A stretch of DNA of 64,000 nucleotides from Chryseobacterium sp. FP211-J200 (GTDB taxonomy: Bacteria > Bacteroidota > Bacteroidia > Flavobacteriales > Weeksellaceae). Where the stretch lies: assembly GCF_001643375.1 (NCBI RefSeq), contig NZ_LSHB01000083.1, positions 1 to 64,000 on the forward strand, read 5' to 3'. Positions 1-9,323 of the stretch are shown one piece after another (position 1 is the stretch's first letter; each line of letters opens with the position of its first letter). The notes beneath the pieces were generated by a model. It had not been told where the DNA came from and ran no database searches. It saw only the letters and a list, made by a program, of their open reading frames with translations. The translations under genes were made by a program, and so were the position numbers.

Positions 1-36
1 CTTCCGACCATGACTACCAATTTGGAAGCTTTTCTT

Positions 37-1122
37 TTATAGGTCATTGCCGTTTTTCTTTCTTTTCCGGATGTCCAGATCATCCTTGAAATCATCGATC
101 CTGTAATCCGTCAGTACATTCCCTTTGGTGATTTTTTCCTTTGAATATAACCTGAAATCATTCTCCGTTTTTTCCAAAAGATGATCATAAGGTCCAACAT
201 GAGAAATCAATTTTATCAAAACCGGTGATATTTCCAAACAAATGAATAATCCCATAATGAAACTCGCTGCCAGCGCAATGATTGCAGAATTTTTCCCCAA
301 CTCATCCAAGGCTTGCAAACGCGCCGCAAATCCATTGAACTTGTCTTCCACAGTTTCTGTAGATTTTCTTTCGGTTTCCAAATTGGTGTAAACTTTCGAA
401 ACTTCTTTGTCCAAATATTCCAATCGCGATTGCTGTTGTTTTTGGTAATTTTCGAGGTCAAGGCGTTTTTGTTCTTTGAGTTCAGCTTTTCGTTTTGCGT
501 TCGTTCCGTAGCCGACTTTTCCACTTGTCAAACCAGATTCTTTGCCAAGAATTTCTTTTTCTAATTCTACAGACGCAGAATCATAAGCCATTTGGTAATT
601 TTTGATTTGAGTTTGAATTTGTTTCTTCTCTGTATCAAAAGGTCCCGATTGTTGCAAAATCCTTCCAGTCATTTCTGCCTGAAGTTGTTTTTTATTTCTT
701 TGAATAATCGTGTTCAGTTGTTTGTTGACTTCCTTTTCAAAGATTTTCAACTCTAAAGGTTTTGAAATAATGATTCCGAGAAACGTCGCCAAAATCAACC
801 TTGGAATTGTCATCAGAACTTGATTCCACCACGTTCCGGTTTTCTTGATTGAGGAAACAATATATCTGTCCAAATTGAAAATCATCAATCCCCAAAGAAG
901 TCCAAATCCTACGGCTGTCCAAACATTATCAAAAACGGTAAACATTGCATAACCCGCGGAAAGTGTTGCAAAAACTGCCGTGAACAAAACGATTCCGCCA
1001 ATTCCGGCAAATTTGTTCCATTCGCTTGGCGATTTTTTCAAAAGGTGAATATTGGCGCCCGAACACAGCATCAAGAAGTGCTGGAACCAATTCATTTTAT
1101 TAGTGCTAGCTGTATTTTTCAT
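37..1122 (-). CDS. DUF4407 family membrane protein
   Basis: A 361-residue integral membrane protein of the DUF4407 type; its biochemical role is unknown. Hydrophobic segments lie near residues 38-60, 66-83 and 105-121, and a fourth near 280-303. Between the third and fourth is a long charged, Lys/Glu/Gln-rich stretch (about 125-270) that should form a coiled coil outside the bilayer. The short Asn-Leu-Asp-Arg-Tyr motif after the second segment is typical of the family as I know it. I start at the ATG at 1122; the same frame also opens at a GTG five codons upstream, but the ATG gives the more usual N-terminus. It stands alone on the minus strand, beyond the terminator of the permease-peptidase gene. 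No partner suggests a function. Confidence 0.8.
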   Translation of the reverse strand: MKNTASTNKMNWFQHFLMLCSGANIHLLKKSPSEWNKFAGIGGIVLFTAVFATLSAGYAMFTVFDNVWTAVGFGLLWGLMIFNLDRYIVSSIKKTGTWWNQVLMTIPRLILATFLGIIISKPLELKIFEKEVNKQLNTIIQRNKKQLQAEMTGRILQQSGPFDTEKKQIQTQIKNYQMAYDSASVELEKEILGKESGLTSGKVGYGTNAKRKAELKEQKRLDLENYQKQQQSRLEYLDKEVSKVYTNLETERKSTETVEDKFNGFAARLQALDELGKNSAIIALAASFIMGLFICLEISPVLIKLISHVGPYDHLLEKTENDFRLYSKEKITKGNVLTDYRIDDFKDDLDIRKRKKNGNDL

Positions 1123-1224
1123 ATTAATGATTATCACAATATGTAACTCAAAACGTTAAATTGTTACAAATAGTATTAGGTAAAACCAAATAGCTAATTA
1201 TGTACCAAATTGTATTTCGAATAT

Positions 1225-1258
1225 TAAACAACAAAGTCTGCCCTTTAGAAAAGCAGAC
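1225..1258 (-). terminator. Probable rho-independent terminator of the ABC permease/M1 peptidase gene
   Basis: Read on the minus strand, a 6-bp GTCTGC/GCAGAC stem with a short A/T extension is followed by a T-rich tract, about 30 bases after the stop codon of the gene ending at 1288. The T tract is interrupted by G, so this is a moderate call. Confidence 0.45.
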
Positions 1259-1287
1259 GCTATTAATTATAATTATTTGAAGCGAAA

Positions 1288-4200
1288 TTAATCTCCCGTA
1301 TTCACAGTAACTTTCACACCTGCACCTCCAGATTTTTCATCCGCATCCAGATTTACTTTTTCCGGTTTTGATTTGAAATCGTGAACATTATTATCCATAT
1401 TTCTGTCAATCAGTTTTGCGTAAGGGTCAATTCCCGCTTGCAAAGGTTCTTCATTGACTACGAAAGCAAAGGTTTTTTCAGGCTTATCCATCTTCACTTT
1501 TTGGAAAATCAATTCTTTACCTTCAGGGAATTTCTTAGATTTTTGTCCAAAAACGCCGATATCAACATAATCATTGACCGGAATTTTCTTCGATTTCCCT
1601 TTGCCATCAACGCGGTATTTGGCGCTTCCAACTGTGAGTTTGACTTCAAATTGCTTTCCAACTTTTTTGTACGATAAATCCTTCAAATAGTTTTCGTTCA
1701 GTGTAATCGTTTCAAAGAGATCTTTGATGAGGTATTGCAAACTGTCAGGCGTTTCCTTTTTGAGAAGATTCACAAACTCCACCGAATTGGTATAAGGCGG
1801 TTCCTGAAATTTGGTTTGCTCTAGATATTTCTTCAAAATCGAATTCAGTTTTGCTTCTCCCAAATAGTCTTTGAGCGCGTACATCACGACGCTTCCTTTG
1901 TTGTAATGGATGTAACTTTGATTTTCAATTAACATCAAAGGCATCTCATTTTTCGTTTCTCTTGTTCGACCTTGCAAATATTTATCGAGCTCATAACTCA
2001 GGAATTTTTTCATCGCAGGCGCGCCGTATTCGTGTTCCATTACCATCAAAGCGGAATATTGGGAAAATGTTTCCGACAACATCGCGCTGCCCTGAACATT
2101 GGCACCAACCACCTGATGTCCCCACCATTGATGCGCAACTTCGTGAGCCGTCACATAGAAAGGAACGTCTATTTTTTGTGGTTTATCGGGTTCAATCTTC
2201 GTTAGGAAACCAATATCTTCGGAATATGGAATCGTGTTCGGGAACGATTGTGCAAAGGAAGCATATCTTGGAAACTCGATAATTCGAACTTGTTTGTGCT
2301 GATACGGTGCAAAGTTCTTGGTGTAATAATTTAAACTGTTTTGAATGGAAGAAATCATTCTGTCCAAATTGTATTCGTGACCTTTTTGGTAATAAACCTC
2401 GATATTCACGTTATTCCATTTTGATTTTTTCACTTGATAATCGCCAGAAAGAAACGCATAGAAATTAAGAATCGGCGAATCCATTTTGTAGGTGAAATAC
2501 CTTCTGTCATTGGCTTTCCATTCTTTTTGTAAATAACCTGGCGCAATTGCGATTTGGTCATTATCAGTCGAAATCTGAGTCTGGAAACGAATCCAATCGG
2601 AATCATTTGAAATGAAATTGTTCATTCTTGCTTTCGTGTCATTCACTTTTGCCAATCTTGGTTTTGGTTTCAGACCATATTTTTTTCGGGCTGAGTTTTC
2701 CGAAAGTTCCGCATCTGCACTGTAACCTAATCCTGGCAAATTATTAGAATTGAAAAACGAGCCATTTCCAACCACATCCGTTTCGGTTTCAGAATTGGCA
2801 AAACCTTTCGGCTCGAATGCATATTGAAAATTAAGTGCTACAGAATCTCCGGGTTGAAGTGGCTGATTCAGTTTTACAAGTTTCAAACCTACTTTTTCAT
2901 CATTGAAAATATCTTTCCCAGGACTTGCCAATTGCATCTTTTTGTAAGTGTAATGTCCGTCCAGATTATTCGGATATTTGAGGATGATGCTGTCAATTGG
3001 TTTTTGATGTTTGTTTTTGATGTAATAAATACCTTCAACACTCCAGCCCGATTTCTCAGGGAAAATATCAATTTTCAAATCCGAGGAAACGATTCTTGGC
3101 TGATCGATTTTTTCCAGATATTTATATTTTTTCTCATAATCCACACGCATTTTTTCCATCTCAACTTCTGTGTAGGATTTGTTCAGAATATGGGTGTTGT
3201 AATAAATGTATCCTCCAAGTCCAACAGTTGCGAACAAGAATAGAAACAATAAAGCTTTATGTTTTGATTTGAATGATGTTTTCGATAACAGATATTTTTT
3301 GGACAACCCTTTTTCTTTGCCTCTTGGGAAAACTAAAAGTGCAATGAACAATAAGAACAGCATCATCAGAATCCAATACGATTTCACAATAAAATAGCTG
3401 TAAAGCACTTGCCCAAAACCATTCAAAGCTGAATAAGGAAGTGTTGGTCCGTTGGAATTAAAACTGTACAAAATGCCATTCATTTCCAAATAATCGTACA
3501 AGATCGGAAGGAAAACGACAGGGAAAATCGCTAAGAAAAACCCAAAATATTTGTTATTGACAATCAACTGAATAAACAAACTGAACCCTATCAAAACCAG
3601 ATAATAAGGCAGATGGTAAAGGTTAAATTTCAAATACGTCAAAGGTTCAATGTCATAAAATCCTTTGTAAAACTGAATGCCGATGCAAATCAAATTAGAG
3701 AAAATCTGCATAATGATGACCATCCAAACCATTCCCAAAAACTTGGAAAACAACAGGTTGAAATTGGAAACCGTACTCACGCCAATCAGTTCATCAATCT
3801 TATTTTCACGCTCTCTCCAAACGATATTTCCTGCGAAAAAGACAATCAACAAAAGCAGGAAAAAAGACAATCCTTCTTCTGCCAATTCCGCCATCAAAAA
3901 TGTGACAGGAATGGATTCTGCGTCGTACATCGATTTCATATAATTGGAAATCACAATCAGCAAAACGCCAAAAATGAAAGCAATAATTCCGAAAAATGGA
4001 GTATAAACGATTCTCTTGACCTCGAAAAAGGAAAGGTAGAAAAGCTCTTTCAGTTTCGCAATCCATCCAAAATCTTTTTGAACATTCAGGATTTCCTGCA
4101 ATGATTTTTCAGAATTAGTGTAAGTTTCTACCAATGCATTTTTCTTCTTTTTAAACAAAGAAAAAGGCTGTAAAAATTGGTTAAAATCAAATTTAAAATA

Positions 4201-4989
4201 AGTGATTCCAACACACAAAACTGCAATTCCTAACCAAACCAAACGGTTCCAAAGCAAAATTCCAGAAAGCGGAACTGTATTTTCATTTTGTTCGTAAGGC
4301 GTCCAATATTCGGTAGTTTGTCTCAATGCGAAATTCCCAAAAGGGTCCAGAAGTGAGGCCAAATCTTTGTTTTCGATGTCGGAAAGAATGCTGTCGCTCA
4401 AAATCGATAACAAAAGCAAAATCACACAGAAAAGATAGGAAGCCAAAGTGCTTCTGGTAATCGTTGTCAATGCGAAAAATATCGAACCGATGATCAACGT
4501 ATTAGCTACAGTGAAAATCAAAAATGGCCAAAGAAAATTGATGATATTGATGGGACCAAGTTGCGAAGTTCCAAGTCCGTAAAGCGTTCCGAAGAAATAC
4601 CCGATTAAAATTCCTGAAAAGACATAAATCGATATCAGAAAATTAGCTAAAAATCTGCCGAAAAAATAGCCGGATTTGGTAATTGGCGTCGTGTACAACA
4701 AGCCGTGGAAATTATAGGCATAATCTTTCTGAATCGCAGTTGCCATAATGCTGATCATCATAATTCCGTTGATGAGCACCATAATATTGCCACTCATCCC
4801 GACAATCAATCTTGCGATTGCCAAAGAGGAATTTTTAGTTAAAATCGAATCTGAGGTCGAAGTGTCAAATGCGCCTGTAGTTCCAAGTCCTACTAGAACG
4901 CCAAGCGTGAGGAAAACCAAAAAATAGATCTGCGTACTCCATTTTTTGAAACCGTTTCTGAGTTCAAAAGAGAATAATTCTTTAAACAT
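1288..4989 (-). CDS. ABC transporter permease fused to M1 family metallopeptidase
   Basis: A 1233-residue fusion. The N-terminal half (about residues 1-600) holds two blocks of roughly six hydrophobic segments each, as in ABC-2 type permeases. After a linker, the C-terminal half (about 640-1230) is an M1 aminopeptidase-like domain with the zinc motif HEVAH followed by QWWGHQ near residue 950 and a downstream SETFSQ that supplies the third zinc-ligand glutamate. The peptidase half should lie outside the cytoplasmic membrane. I start at the ATG at 4989 rather than a TTG three codons upstream; this ATG overlaps the end of the ATPase gene by 8 bases, so the two are cotranscribed and translationally coupled. 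Substrate is unknown. The ATPase partner powers transport; whether the peptidase trims the cargo is inference. Confidence 0.88.
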   Translation of the reverse strand: MFKELFSFELRNGFKKWSTQIYFLVFLTLGVLVGLGTTGAFDTSTSDSILTKNSSLAIARLIVGMSGNIMVLINGIMMISIMATAIQKDYAYNFHGLLYTTPITKSGYFFGRFLANFLISIYVFSGILIGYFFGTLYGLGTSQLGPINIINFLWPFLIFTVANTLIIGSIFFALTTITRSTLASYLFCVILLLLSILSDSILSDIENKDLASLLDPFGNFALRQTTEYWTPYEQNENTVPLSGILLWNRLVWLGIAVLCVGITYFKFDFNQFLQPFSLFKKKKNALVETYTNSEKSLQEILNVQKDFGWIAKLKELFYLSFFEVKRIVYTPFFGIIAFIFGVLLIVISNYMKSMYDAESIPVTFLMAELAEEGLSFFLLLLIVFFAGNIVWRERENKIDELIGVSTVSNFNLLFSKFLGMVWMVIIMQIFSNLICIGIQFYKGFYDIEPLTYLKFNLYHLPYYLVLIGFSLFIQLIVNNKYFGFFLAIFPVVFLPILYDYLEMNGILYSFNSNGPTLPYSALNGFGQVLYSYFIVKSYWILMMLFLLFIALLVFPRGKEKGLSKKYLLSKTSFKSKHKALLFLFLFATVGLGGYIYYNTHILNKSYTEVEMEKMRVDYEKKYKYLEKIDQPRIVSSDLKIDIFPEKSGWSVEGIYYIKNKHQKPIDSIILKYPNNLDGHYTYKKMQLASPGKDIFNDEKVGLKLVKLNQPLQPGDSVALNFQYAFEPKGFANSETETDVVGNGSFFNSNNLPGLGYSADAELSENSARKKYGLKPKPRLAKVNDTKARMNNFISNDSDWIRFQTQISTDNDQIAIAPGYLQKEWKANDRRYFTYKMDSPILNFYAFLSGDYQVKKSKWNNVNIEVYYQKGHEYNLDRMISSIQNSLNYYTKNFAPYQHKQVRIIEFPRYASFAQSFPNTIPYSEDIGFLTKIEPDKPQKIDVPFYVTAHEVAHQWWGHQVVGANVQGSAMLSETFSQYSALMVMEHEYGAPAMKKFLSYELDKYLQGRTRETKNEMPLMLIENQSYIHYNKGSVVMYALKDYLGEAKLNSILKKYLEQTKFQEPPYTNSVEFVNLLKKETPDSLQYLIKDLFETITLNENYLKDLSYKKVGKQFEVKLTVGSAKYRVDGKGKSKKIPVNDYVDIGVFGQKSKKFPEGKELIFQKVKMDKPEKTFAFVVNEEPLQAGIDPYAKLIDRNMDNNVHDFKSKPEKVNLDADEKSGGAGVKVTVNTGD

Positions 4990-5866
4990 TGGTTGCAATT
5001 TTTTTGGTGATACTTGAGAAATACACGTCTTCCAAATTGGATTCTACAGGAATAAAATTGGCGTCTGGCTGAGTCTCCGAAAAAACCCGAATCTCCACTT
5101 TTCCTTCAGAAATATGTGTGGAAATCACTTGGAATTGTTCTTTCGCAACCTCAACTTCGGATTTCTCGATTAGTTTTTTCCAGATTTTACCTCGGAAATC
5201 TTCTATCACACCTTTCGGAGTTCCATCTAAAATAATGTGTCCCGAAGTCAAAACGACCACGCGATTGCATAGATTTTTCACATCATCTACAATGTGCGTG
5301 GAAAGAATGACAATCGTATTTTCCCCGATTTCACTCAGGAGATTATGGAAGCGATTTCTTTCCATCGGGTCTAGGCCAGCGGTTGGTTCATCCACAATAA
5401 TGAGTTTTGGATTTCCAAGAAGAGCTTGTGCAATCCCGAAACGCTGTCTCATTCCGCCAGAATATTCGCTGACGTTTCTTTTTCTAGCTTCGAAGAGATT
5501 GGTCTGATGAAGCAAGCCTTCAACGATTTCCTTACGTTCAGATTTATTTGAATTTCCTTTCAGAATCGCAATATGATTGAGAAGTTCTACGGCATTTACC
5601 TTCGGATAAAACCCAAAATCTTGTGGAAGATAGCCTAGAACTTTACGCAGTTCTTCTTTTTGGGTCAATGCATTGAGGTCGCCGAGAAAAATCTCGCCAC
5701 TGTCCGGCGCTTGCAAACCTGCGATGGTTCTCATTAGTGAAGATTTCCCTGCACCATTAGGTCCGAGTAATCCGAACATTCCTTTCCCAATCGTGAGATT
5801 GACGTTATCCAAAGCTTTCAAACCATTGGCGTAGGTTTTACTAATGTTTTTAATCGACAGTTCCAT
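4982..5866 (-). CDS. ABC transporter ATP-binding protein
   Basis: The 294-residue nucleotide-binding subunit for the adjacent permease-peptidase. It has Walker A GPNGAGKS at residues 35-42, the Q-loop in LPQDFGF near 80-86, signature YSGGMRQ at 135-141, Walker B LIIVDE at 155-160 with PTAGLD after it, and the switch His in STHIVDD. The C-terminal 80 residues are a less conserved extension common in ABC-2 exporter ATPases. It is cytoplasmic and should drive the membrane partner by ATP hydrolysis. Its 3' end overlaps the start of the permease gene by 8 bases, which fixes the pairing. Substrate cannot be told from sequence. Confidence 0.92.
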   Translation of the reverse strand: MELSIKNISKTYANGLKALDNVNLTIGKGMFGLLGPNGAGKSSLMRTIAGLQAPDSGEIFLGDLNALTQKEELRKVLGYLPQDFGFYPKVNAVELLNHIAILKGNSNKSERKEIVEGLLHQTNLFEARKRNVSEYSGGMRQRFGIAQALLGNPKLIIVDEPTAGLDPMERNRFHNLLSEIGENTIVILSTHIVDDVKNLCNRVVVLTSGHIILDGTPKGVIEDFRGKIWKKLIEKSEVEVAKEQFQVISTHISEGKVEIRVFSETQPDANFIPVESNLEDVYFSSITKKIATNV

Positions 5867-6018
5867 AGTTATTGTTTTAAAGTATTATAATTTTATTAGA
5901 CGATTGCTAATATTATTTGTTACAATACCTTATAAAATTTATCGAATATGAATGAAATCAGTAAAGAATCCTTTGACCACCGACATCAATTATCTCAGAA
6001 AAGGTTTCAAAAATTAAA

Positions 6019-6050
6019 TTGGAGGAAACGTTTGCAGGTATTATATTTGA
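6019..6050 (+). promoter_or_regulatory. Bacteroidota-type promoter of the small lipoprotein gene
   Basis: A TTG at 6020-6022, a 20-base spacer, then TATATTTG at 6043-6050, which fits the Bacteroidota sigma consensus TTG-N19-21-TAnnTTTG. The ATG at 6073 lies 22 bases after the -7 box. Confidence 0.5.
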
Positions 6051-6072
6051 TAGCTCAATTCAAAATTCATTT

Positions 6073-6507
6073 ATGAAAAATTTAATTTTGTTAAGTCTGG
6101 TTTCTGTGTTTACATTTGCTTGTAAACCTTCTTACACAGCGGATAATCTCCCAAAACCATTACCCGAACGACCAAAAGATGTCGTACCTAGCAATGGATT
6201 GACAGCCGAGGAATCCAAAGAAATGGAAACTTTGAAAACGGAAATCCAAACCTTGGCAAGCAGTGAAAAATGTACGAATTCCGCCGATTGGAAAACAGTT
6301 GGTTTGGGCGTAAAAGCGTGTGGTGGACCAGTTGAACATATTGCCTATTCAGTTAAACTTGATGAGAAAAGTTTCTTAGAAAAGGTGGAGTTGTACAATC
6401 AAAAATCTGTGGAGTACAACAAAAAATACAGCCTAATGTCAGACTGTATGTTGGTAATGCAACCGGAAAATATCGTTTGTGAAAATGACAAACCCGTTTT
6501 CAAATAA
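6073..6507 (+). CDS. Small lipoprotein of unknown function
   Basis: A 144-residue secreted lipoprotein. The ATG at 6073 begins a classic signal peptide ending in the lipobox FTFAC, so the mature protein would carry a lipidated Cys at about residue 17. The mature part has several further Cys residues (in SEKCTN, VKACGG, SDCML and NIVCEN), which could form disulfides in the periplasm. The frame stays open upstream to 6019, but a start there would bury the signal peptide. It is convergent with the YihY gene, ending four bases before it. I do not recognise a family. Confidence 0.75.
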   Translation: MKNLILLSLVSVFTFACKPSYTADNLPKPLPERPKDVVPSNGLTAEESKEMETLKTEIQTLASSEKCTNSADWKTVGLGVKACGGPVEHIAYSVKLDEKSFLEKVELYNQKSVEYNKKYSLMSDCMLVMQPENIVCENDKPVFK

Positions 6508-6510
6508 TAT

Positions 6511-7449
6511 TTAAATCTCCTGAGGAGCAATTTTCTTTTTTTGTTCCTCAGCATCTCTATACAATTTTGCTTTGCTCCAAGTCGCGTGTTTGGATGGAAC
6601 AATGTTGTGTCCTTTTCGCTTTGCATAAACTTTGGTAAATTCTGCCCCGAAGAAAATCAATTGACAAGAATAATTGATCCACATCATCAACAAGATCACT
6701 GTTCCTGCAGCGCCGAAAACTGAAGTTGGTTTTGACATATCAAAGTAAAAACTCATTGCCATTTTCCCAAGATTGAAGAGCAAAGCCGTCACAATTGCGC
6801 CAATCCAAACAGATTTCCATTTGATCTCAACATCAGGCAAGACCTTGAACATCATCGCAAAAAGAACTGTAACGACAGCCAATCCTAAAACGAAATTCGT
6901 AACTTGAATGATAAAGTAAGTGTCCACTCCAAAATATTTGGTTATTAATCCATTAGCCAAACCAATGAGAGATGACAAAACCATACTGATTAACAGCAAA
7001 AACGCAATCATCAAAATCATTCCGAGTGAGTTGGCTCTATCGAGGATGAATTTTTGCCACGCCTTTTTCGGTCTTGCTTCTACATCCCAAAGATTGTTCA
7101 GCGTGCTTTGCATTTGGAAAAACAAACTGGTTGCACCAAAAACCAAAGTCGCCACACCCAAAGCTTTCATCCAGAAATTCTCTTTGTCCACCATCGCACT
7201 AGCGATGATGTCTTGGATACTTTTTGCGCCGTCATAACCCATTATTCCTTGTAGTTGTCGGCGGATTTCTCCATTCACAGCTTCTTCACCAAAAAAATGA
7301 CCAGTTGTCCAGATGATGATGATCAGCAAACCCGGAAGCGCAAATATTGCATTGTAAGCCATACTTGCACTGTCTTTGGATGCGGACGAGGACGTCCACT
7401 CATTGAAAGTTTCCTTTAGAACTTCCCAAAAAGATTTAAGCTTTGTCAT
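6511..7449 (-). CDS. YihY/virulence factor BrkB family membrane protein
   Basis: A 312-residue inner-membrane protein with about six hydrophobic segments, matching the YihY/BrkB family in length and layout. The N-terminal SASMAYNAIFALPG region and the central GATSLFFQMQSTLNNLWDV region are characteristic. The family was once called ribonuclease BN by mistake, and its role is still not settled. The C-terminal 40 residues are charged and cytoplasmic. It stands 39 bases after the carbonic anhydrase gene on the same strand and may be cotranscribed with it. Confidence 0.88.
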   Translation of the reverse strand: MTKLKSFWEVLKETFNEWTSSSASKDSASMAYNAIFALPGLLIIIIWTTGHFFGEEAVNGEIRRQLQGIMGYDGAKSIQDIIASAMVDKENFWMKALGVATLVFGATSLFFQMQSTLNNLWDVEARPKKAWQKFILDRANSLGMILMIAFLLLISMVLSSLIGLANGLITKYFGVDTYFIIQVTNFVLGLAVVTVLFAMMFKVLPDVEIKWKSVWIGAIVTALLFNLGKMAMSFYFDMSKPTSVFGAAGTVILLMMWINYSCQLIFFGAEFTKVYAKRKGHNIVPSKHATWSKAKLYRDAEEQKKKIAPQEI

Positions 7450-7488
7450 AGTTTACATTTCTTTGGAAAATTCAATCTTTGTACCAAT

Positions 7489-8007
7489 CTACTCATGTTT
7501 GTACCAGCTGGAGTATTTAACATAATTATTTGCAATCCTGTCAATCTCGCCTTCAATCAGACTTTGCGAAATATCTTTCACTTTTTTCGCCGGAACGCCA
7601 GCCCAGATCTCGCCTTCTTTGATGATCGTATTGGCAGTCACCACAGCACCAGCTGCAACAATAGAATTGCTTTCCACCACGCAATCATCCATTACGATTG
7701 CGCCCATTCCGATCAGTACATTATCTTTGATCGTGCAACCGTGAACAATCGCATTGTGGCCAATCGAAACATTATTGCCTATCGTCGTGGGGCTTTTTTT
7801 GTAAGTGCAATGGATCATCGCGTTGTCTTGGACATTCACTTTATTTCCCATTTTGATGTAATGCACATCGCCTCTCAAAACCGCGTTATACCAAATACTA
7901 CAGTCATCTCCCATCGTTACATCGCCGATAATTACCGCAGTTTCTGCGACAAATGCATTCTCTCCAAACTGTGGTTTCTTTCCTAAAAGTTCTCTTATAA
8001 TTGCCAT
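7489..8007 (-). CDS. Gamma-carbonic anhydrase family protein
   Basis: A 172-residue left-handed beta-helix protein built from hexapeptide repeats (for example IGDVTMGDD and VSIGHNAIV). Three His residues at about 66 (MIHCTY), 84 and 89 (GHNAIVHG) match the zinc ligands of gamma-class carbonic anhydrases, which act as trimers. Whether it hydrates CO2 or belongs to the broader PaaY/YrdA-like group cannot be decided here. It is cytoplasmic, with no signal peptide. The start is the only ATG that gives a complete first coil. Confidence 0.9.
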   Translation of the reverse strand: MAIIRELLGKKPQFGENAFVAETAVIIGDVTMGDDCSIWYNAVLRGDVHYIKMGNKVNVQDNAMIHCTYKKSPTTIGNNVSIGHNAIVHGCTIKDNVLIGMGAIVMDDCVVESNSIVAAGAVVTANTIIKEGEIWAGVPAKKVKDISQSLIEGEIDRIANNYVKYSSWYKHE

Positions 8008-8048
8008 CTTCTCAATTGTTAATGATTAATTGTTAATTGTAATAATTT

Positions 8049-8207
8049 GGGCGCCTTGATCCGTCCTCCACTCTCAATCTTTTTTGCAGACACTTTCCGT
8101 TCAAATAGAAAATTAAGTCCATGCAAAAAAGGATTTCCGTTCAAACCTAACGAAGTGGTTCATCGATTCAAATAAAAATTAAAAAAGATGAGATAATTCG
8201 GGGCGCT
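8049..8207. repeat. Dispersed palindromic repeat, copy A (minus orientation), in the gap before nfuA
   Basis: The 369-base gap 8008-8376 holds no gene. Most of it is a diverged copy of a dispersed element also seen near 12070, 43475, 45712 and 63133. Terminal GGCGC (8050-8054) pairs with GCGCC on the reverse strand at the far end (GGGGCGC, 8201-8206 region). Internal arms ATCTTTTTTGC (8077-8087) and GCAAAAAAGGAT (8123-8134) are inverted to each other. A short AT-rich imperfect repeat (8018-8038) precedes it. Confidence 0.6.
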
Positions 8208-8330
8208 TATTGGTCATCATTTCACGTTTTCTCATCCGAAACAGCCAAAATCAAACCAATAGAAAAAATCGAATATCCGCAAACCTGCTCATAATCAAAA
8301 CTTAACACAACATTGGGATTCATCGGCTTT

Positions 8331-8358
8331 TTTGTTCCACCAAATTACGATATTTTTG
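8331..8358 (+). promoter_or_regulatory. Likely nfuA promoter
   Basis: TATTTTTG at 8351-8358 fits the Bacteroidota -7 box, with TTTG at 8331-8334 upstream. The 16-base spacer is shorter than the usual 19-21. The ATG at 8377 is 18 bases downstream of the box. Confidence 0.4.
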
Positions 8359-8376
8359 TAGTTCAATATACTTAAA

Positions 8377-9255
8377 ATGAGACAAATCATTATAGAACCA
8401 ACAGAGAATCCAAAAGTATTGAAGTTCGTAACAGACTACAATCTGATTCCAGGTTCATTGGAGCTTGATAGAGAATCTGATATTTCAGAGATTCCGTTGG
8501 CCCAAGAACTTTTCAATTATCCTTTCGTCAACAGAATTTTCATCACAGCCAATTTCATTGCGGTGGCGAAAGAAGATACTGTTGAGTGGGAACACGTTTC
8601 CGAAAGTCTTAAAAATATCATCGAGGACGAATTGTTAGCCAACCCAAGGATCTATCTTCAGAAGAAAAAAGAACTTTACCAGATCTATTCTGAGATGACC
8701 CCAAATCCTGCGGTGATGAAATTCATTTCCAGCAAAATTTTGATGGATGGTTTCATCGAGGTCAAATCCAGAGAAGAAGCGGACGAAGTGCCTTTGGCAA
8801 AAGAATTATACGAAGCTTTTGATTTTGTGAAAGAAGTTTACGTGAGTGATAATTTCGTTGCCGTGACCAGAGACGGTCAGTTTGAATGGCACGAGATCAT
8901 GAACCAAGTTCGTTCTTTTATCGCAGAATTTTTGCAGGCCGGAAAAACCATTTCCAATGCAGAACCTCACAACCACGAGAATCCAATGTTGAAGATCATC
9001 AACAGAGAATATACCAGTGACGAGCAAAAGATCAGCGACATCCTGAACGAATATGTGGCACCAGCCGTAGAAAACGACGGTGGAAAAATCTCATTGATCG
9101 AATATGACCAGGAAAACAAAACTGCGAGAATGTTGCTTCAAGGCGCTTGCAGTGGATGTCCATCATCAACAGCAACCTTAAAAAGCGGAATCCAAAATAT
9201 CCTGAAACAATTCGTTCCGGAATTGGTGGAGAATGTGGAAGCTGTGAATGGATAA
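8377..9255 (+). CDS. NifU-type Fe-S cluster carrier with two N-terminal Nfu domains
   Basis: A 292-residue iron-sulfur carrier. Residues about 1-90 and 107-185 are two copies of the Nfu N-terminal (scaffold-like) domain: both carry the series TPN/TEN, SKIL or YNLI, PLA-EL and V-VS/T-NF-AV, so the gene arose by internal duplication. Residues 212-285 form the NifU C-terminal domain with the cluster ligands C258-S-G-C261. It should bind a 4Fe-4S cluster between two subunits and pass it to apo-proteins in the cytoplasm. The next gene is ferrochelatase, another iron-handling step, on the same strand. Confidence 0.9.
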   Translation: MRQIIIEPTENPKVLKFVTDYNLIPGSLELDRESDISEIPLAQELFNYPFVNRIFITANFIAVAKEDTVEWEHVSESLKNIIEDELLANPRIYLQKKKELYQIYSEMTPNPAVMKFISSKILMDGFIEVKSREEADEVPLAKELYEAFDFVKEVYVSDNFVAVTRDGQFEWHEIMNQVRSFIAEFLQAGKTISNAEPHNHENPMLKIINREYTSDEQKISDILNEYVAPAVENDGGKISLIEYDQENKTARMLLQGACSGCPSSTATLKSGIQNILKQFVPELVENVEAVNG

Positions 9256-9323
9256 TATTTAGTTGATAGTTTCTCATTGTCAGTTGACCGACTTCCAGAA
9301 ACGCCTATAAAATAATTTCAAAA

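Noticed and set aside
6399-6626. Minus-strand frame at the lipoprotein/YihY junction
   Set aside because: It is antisense to both real genes and has no independent features.
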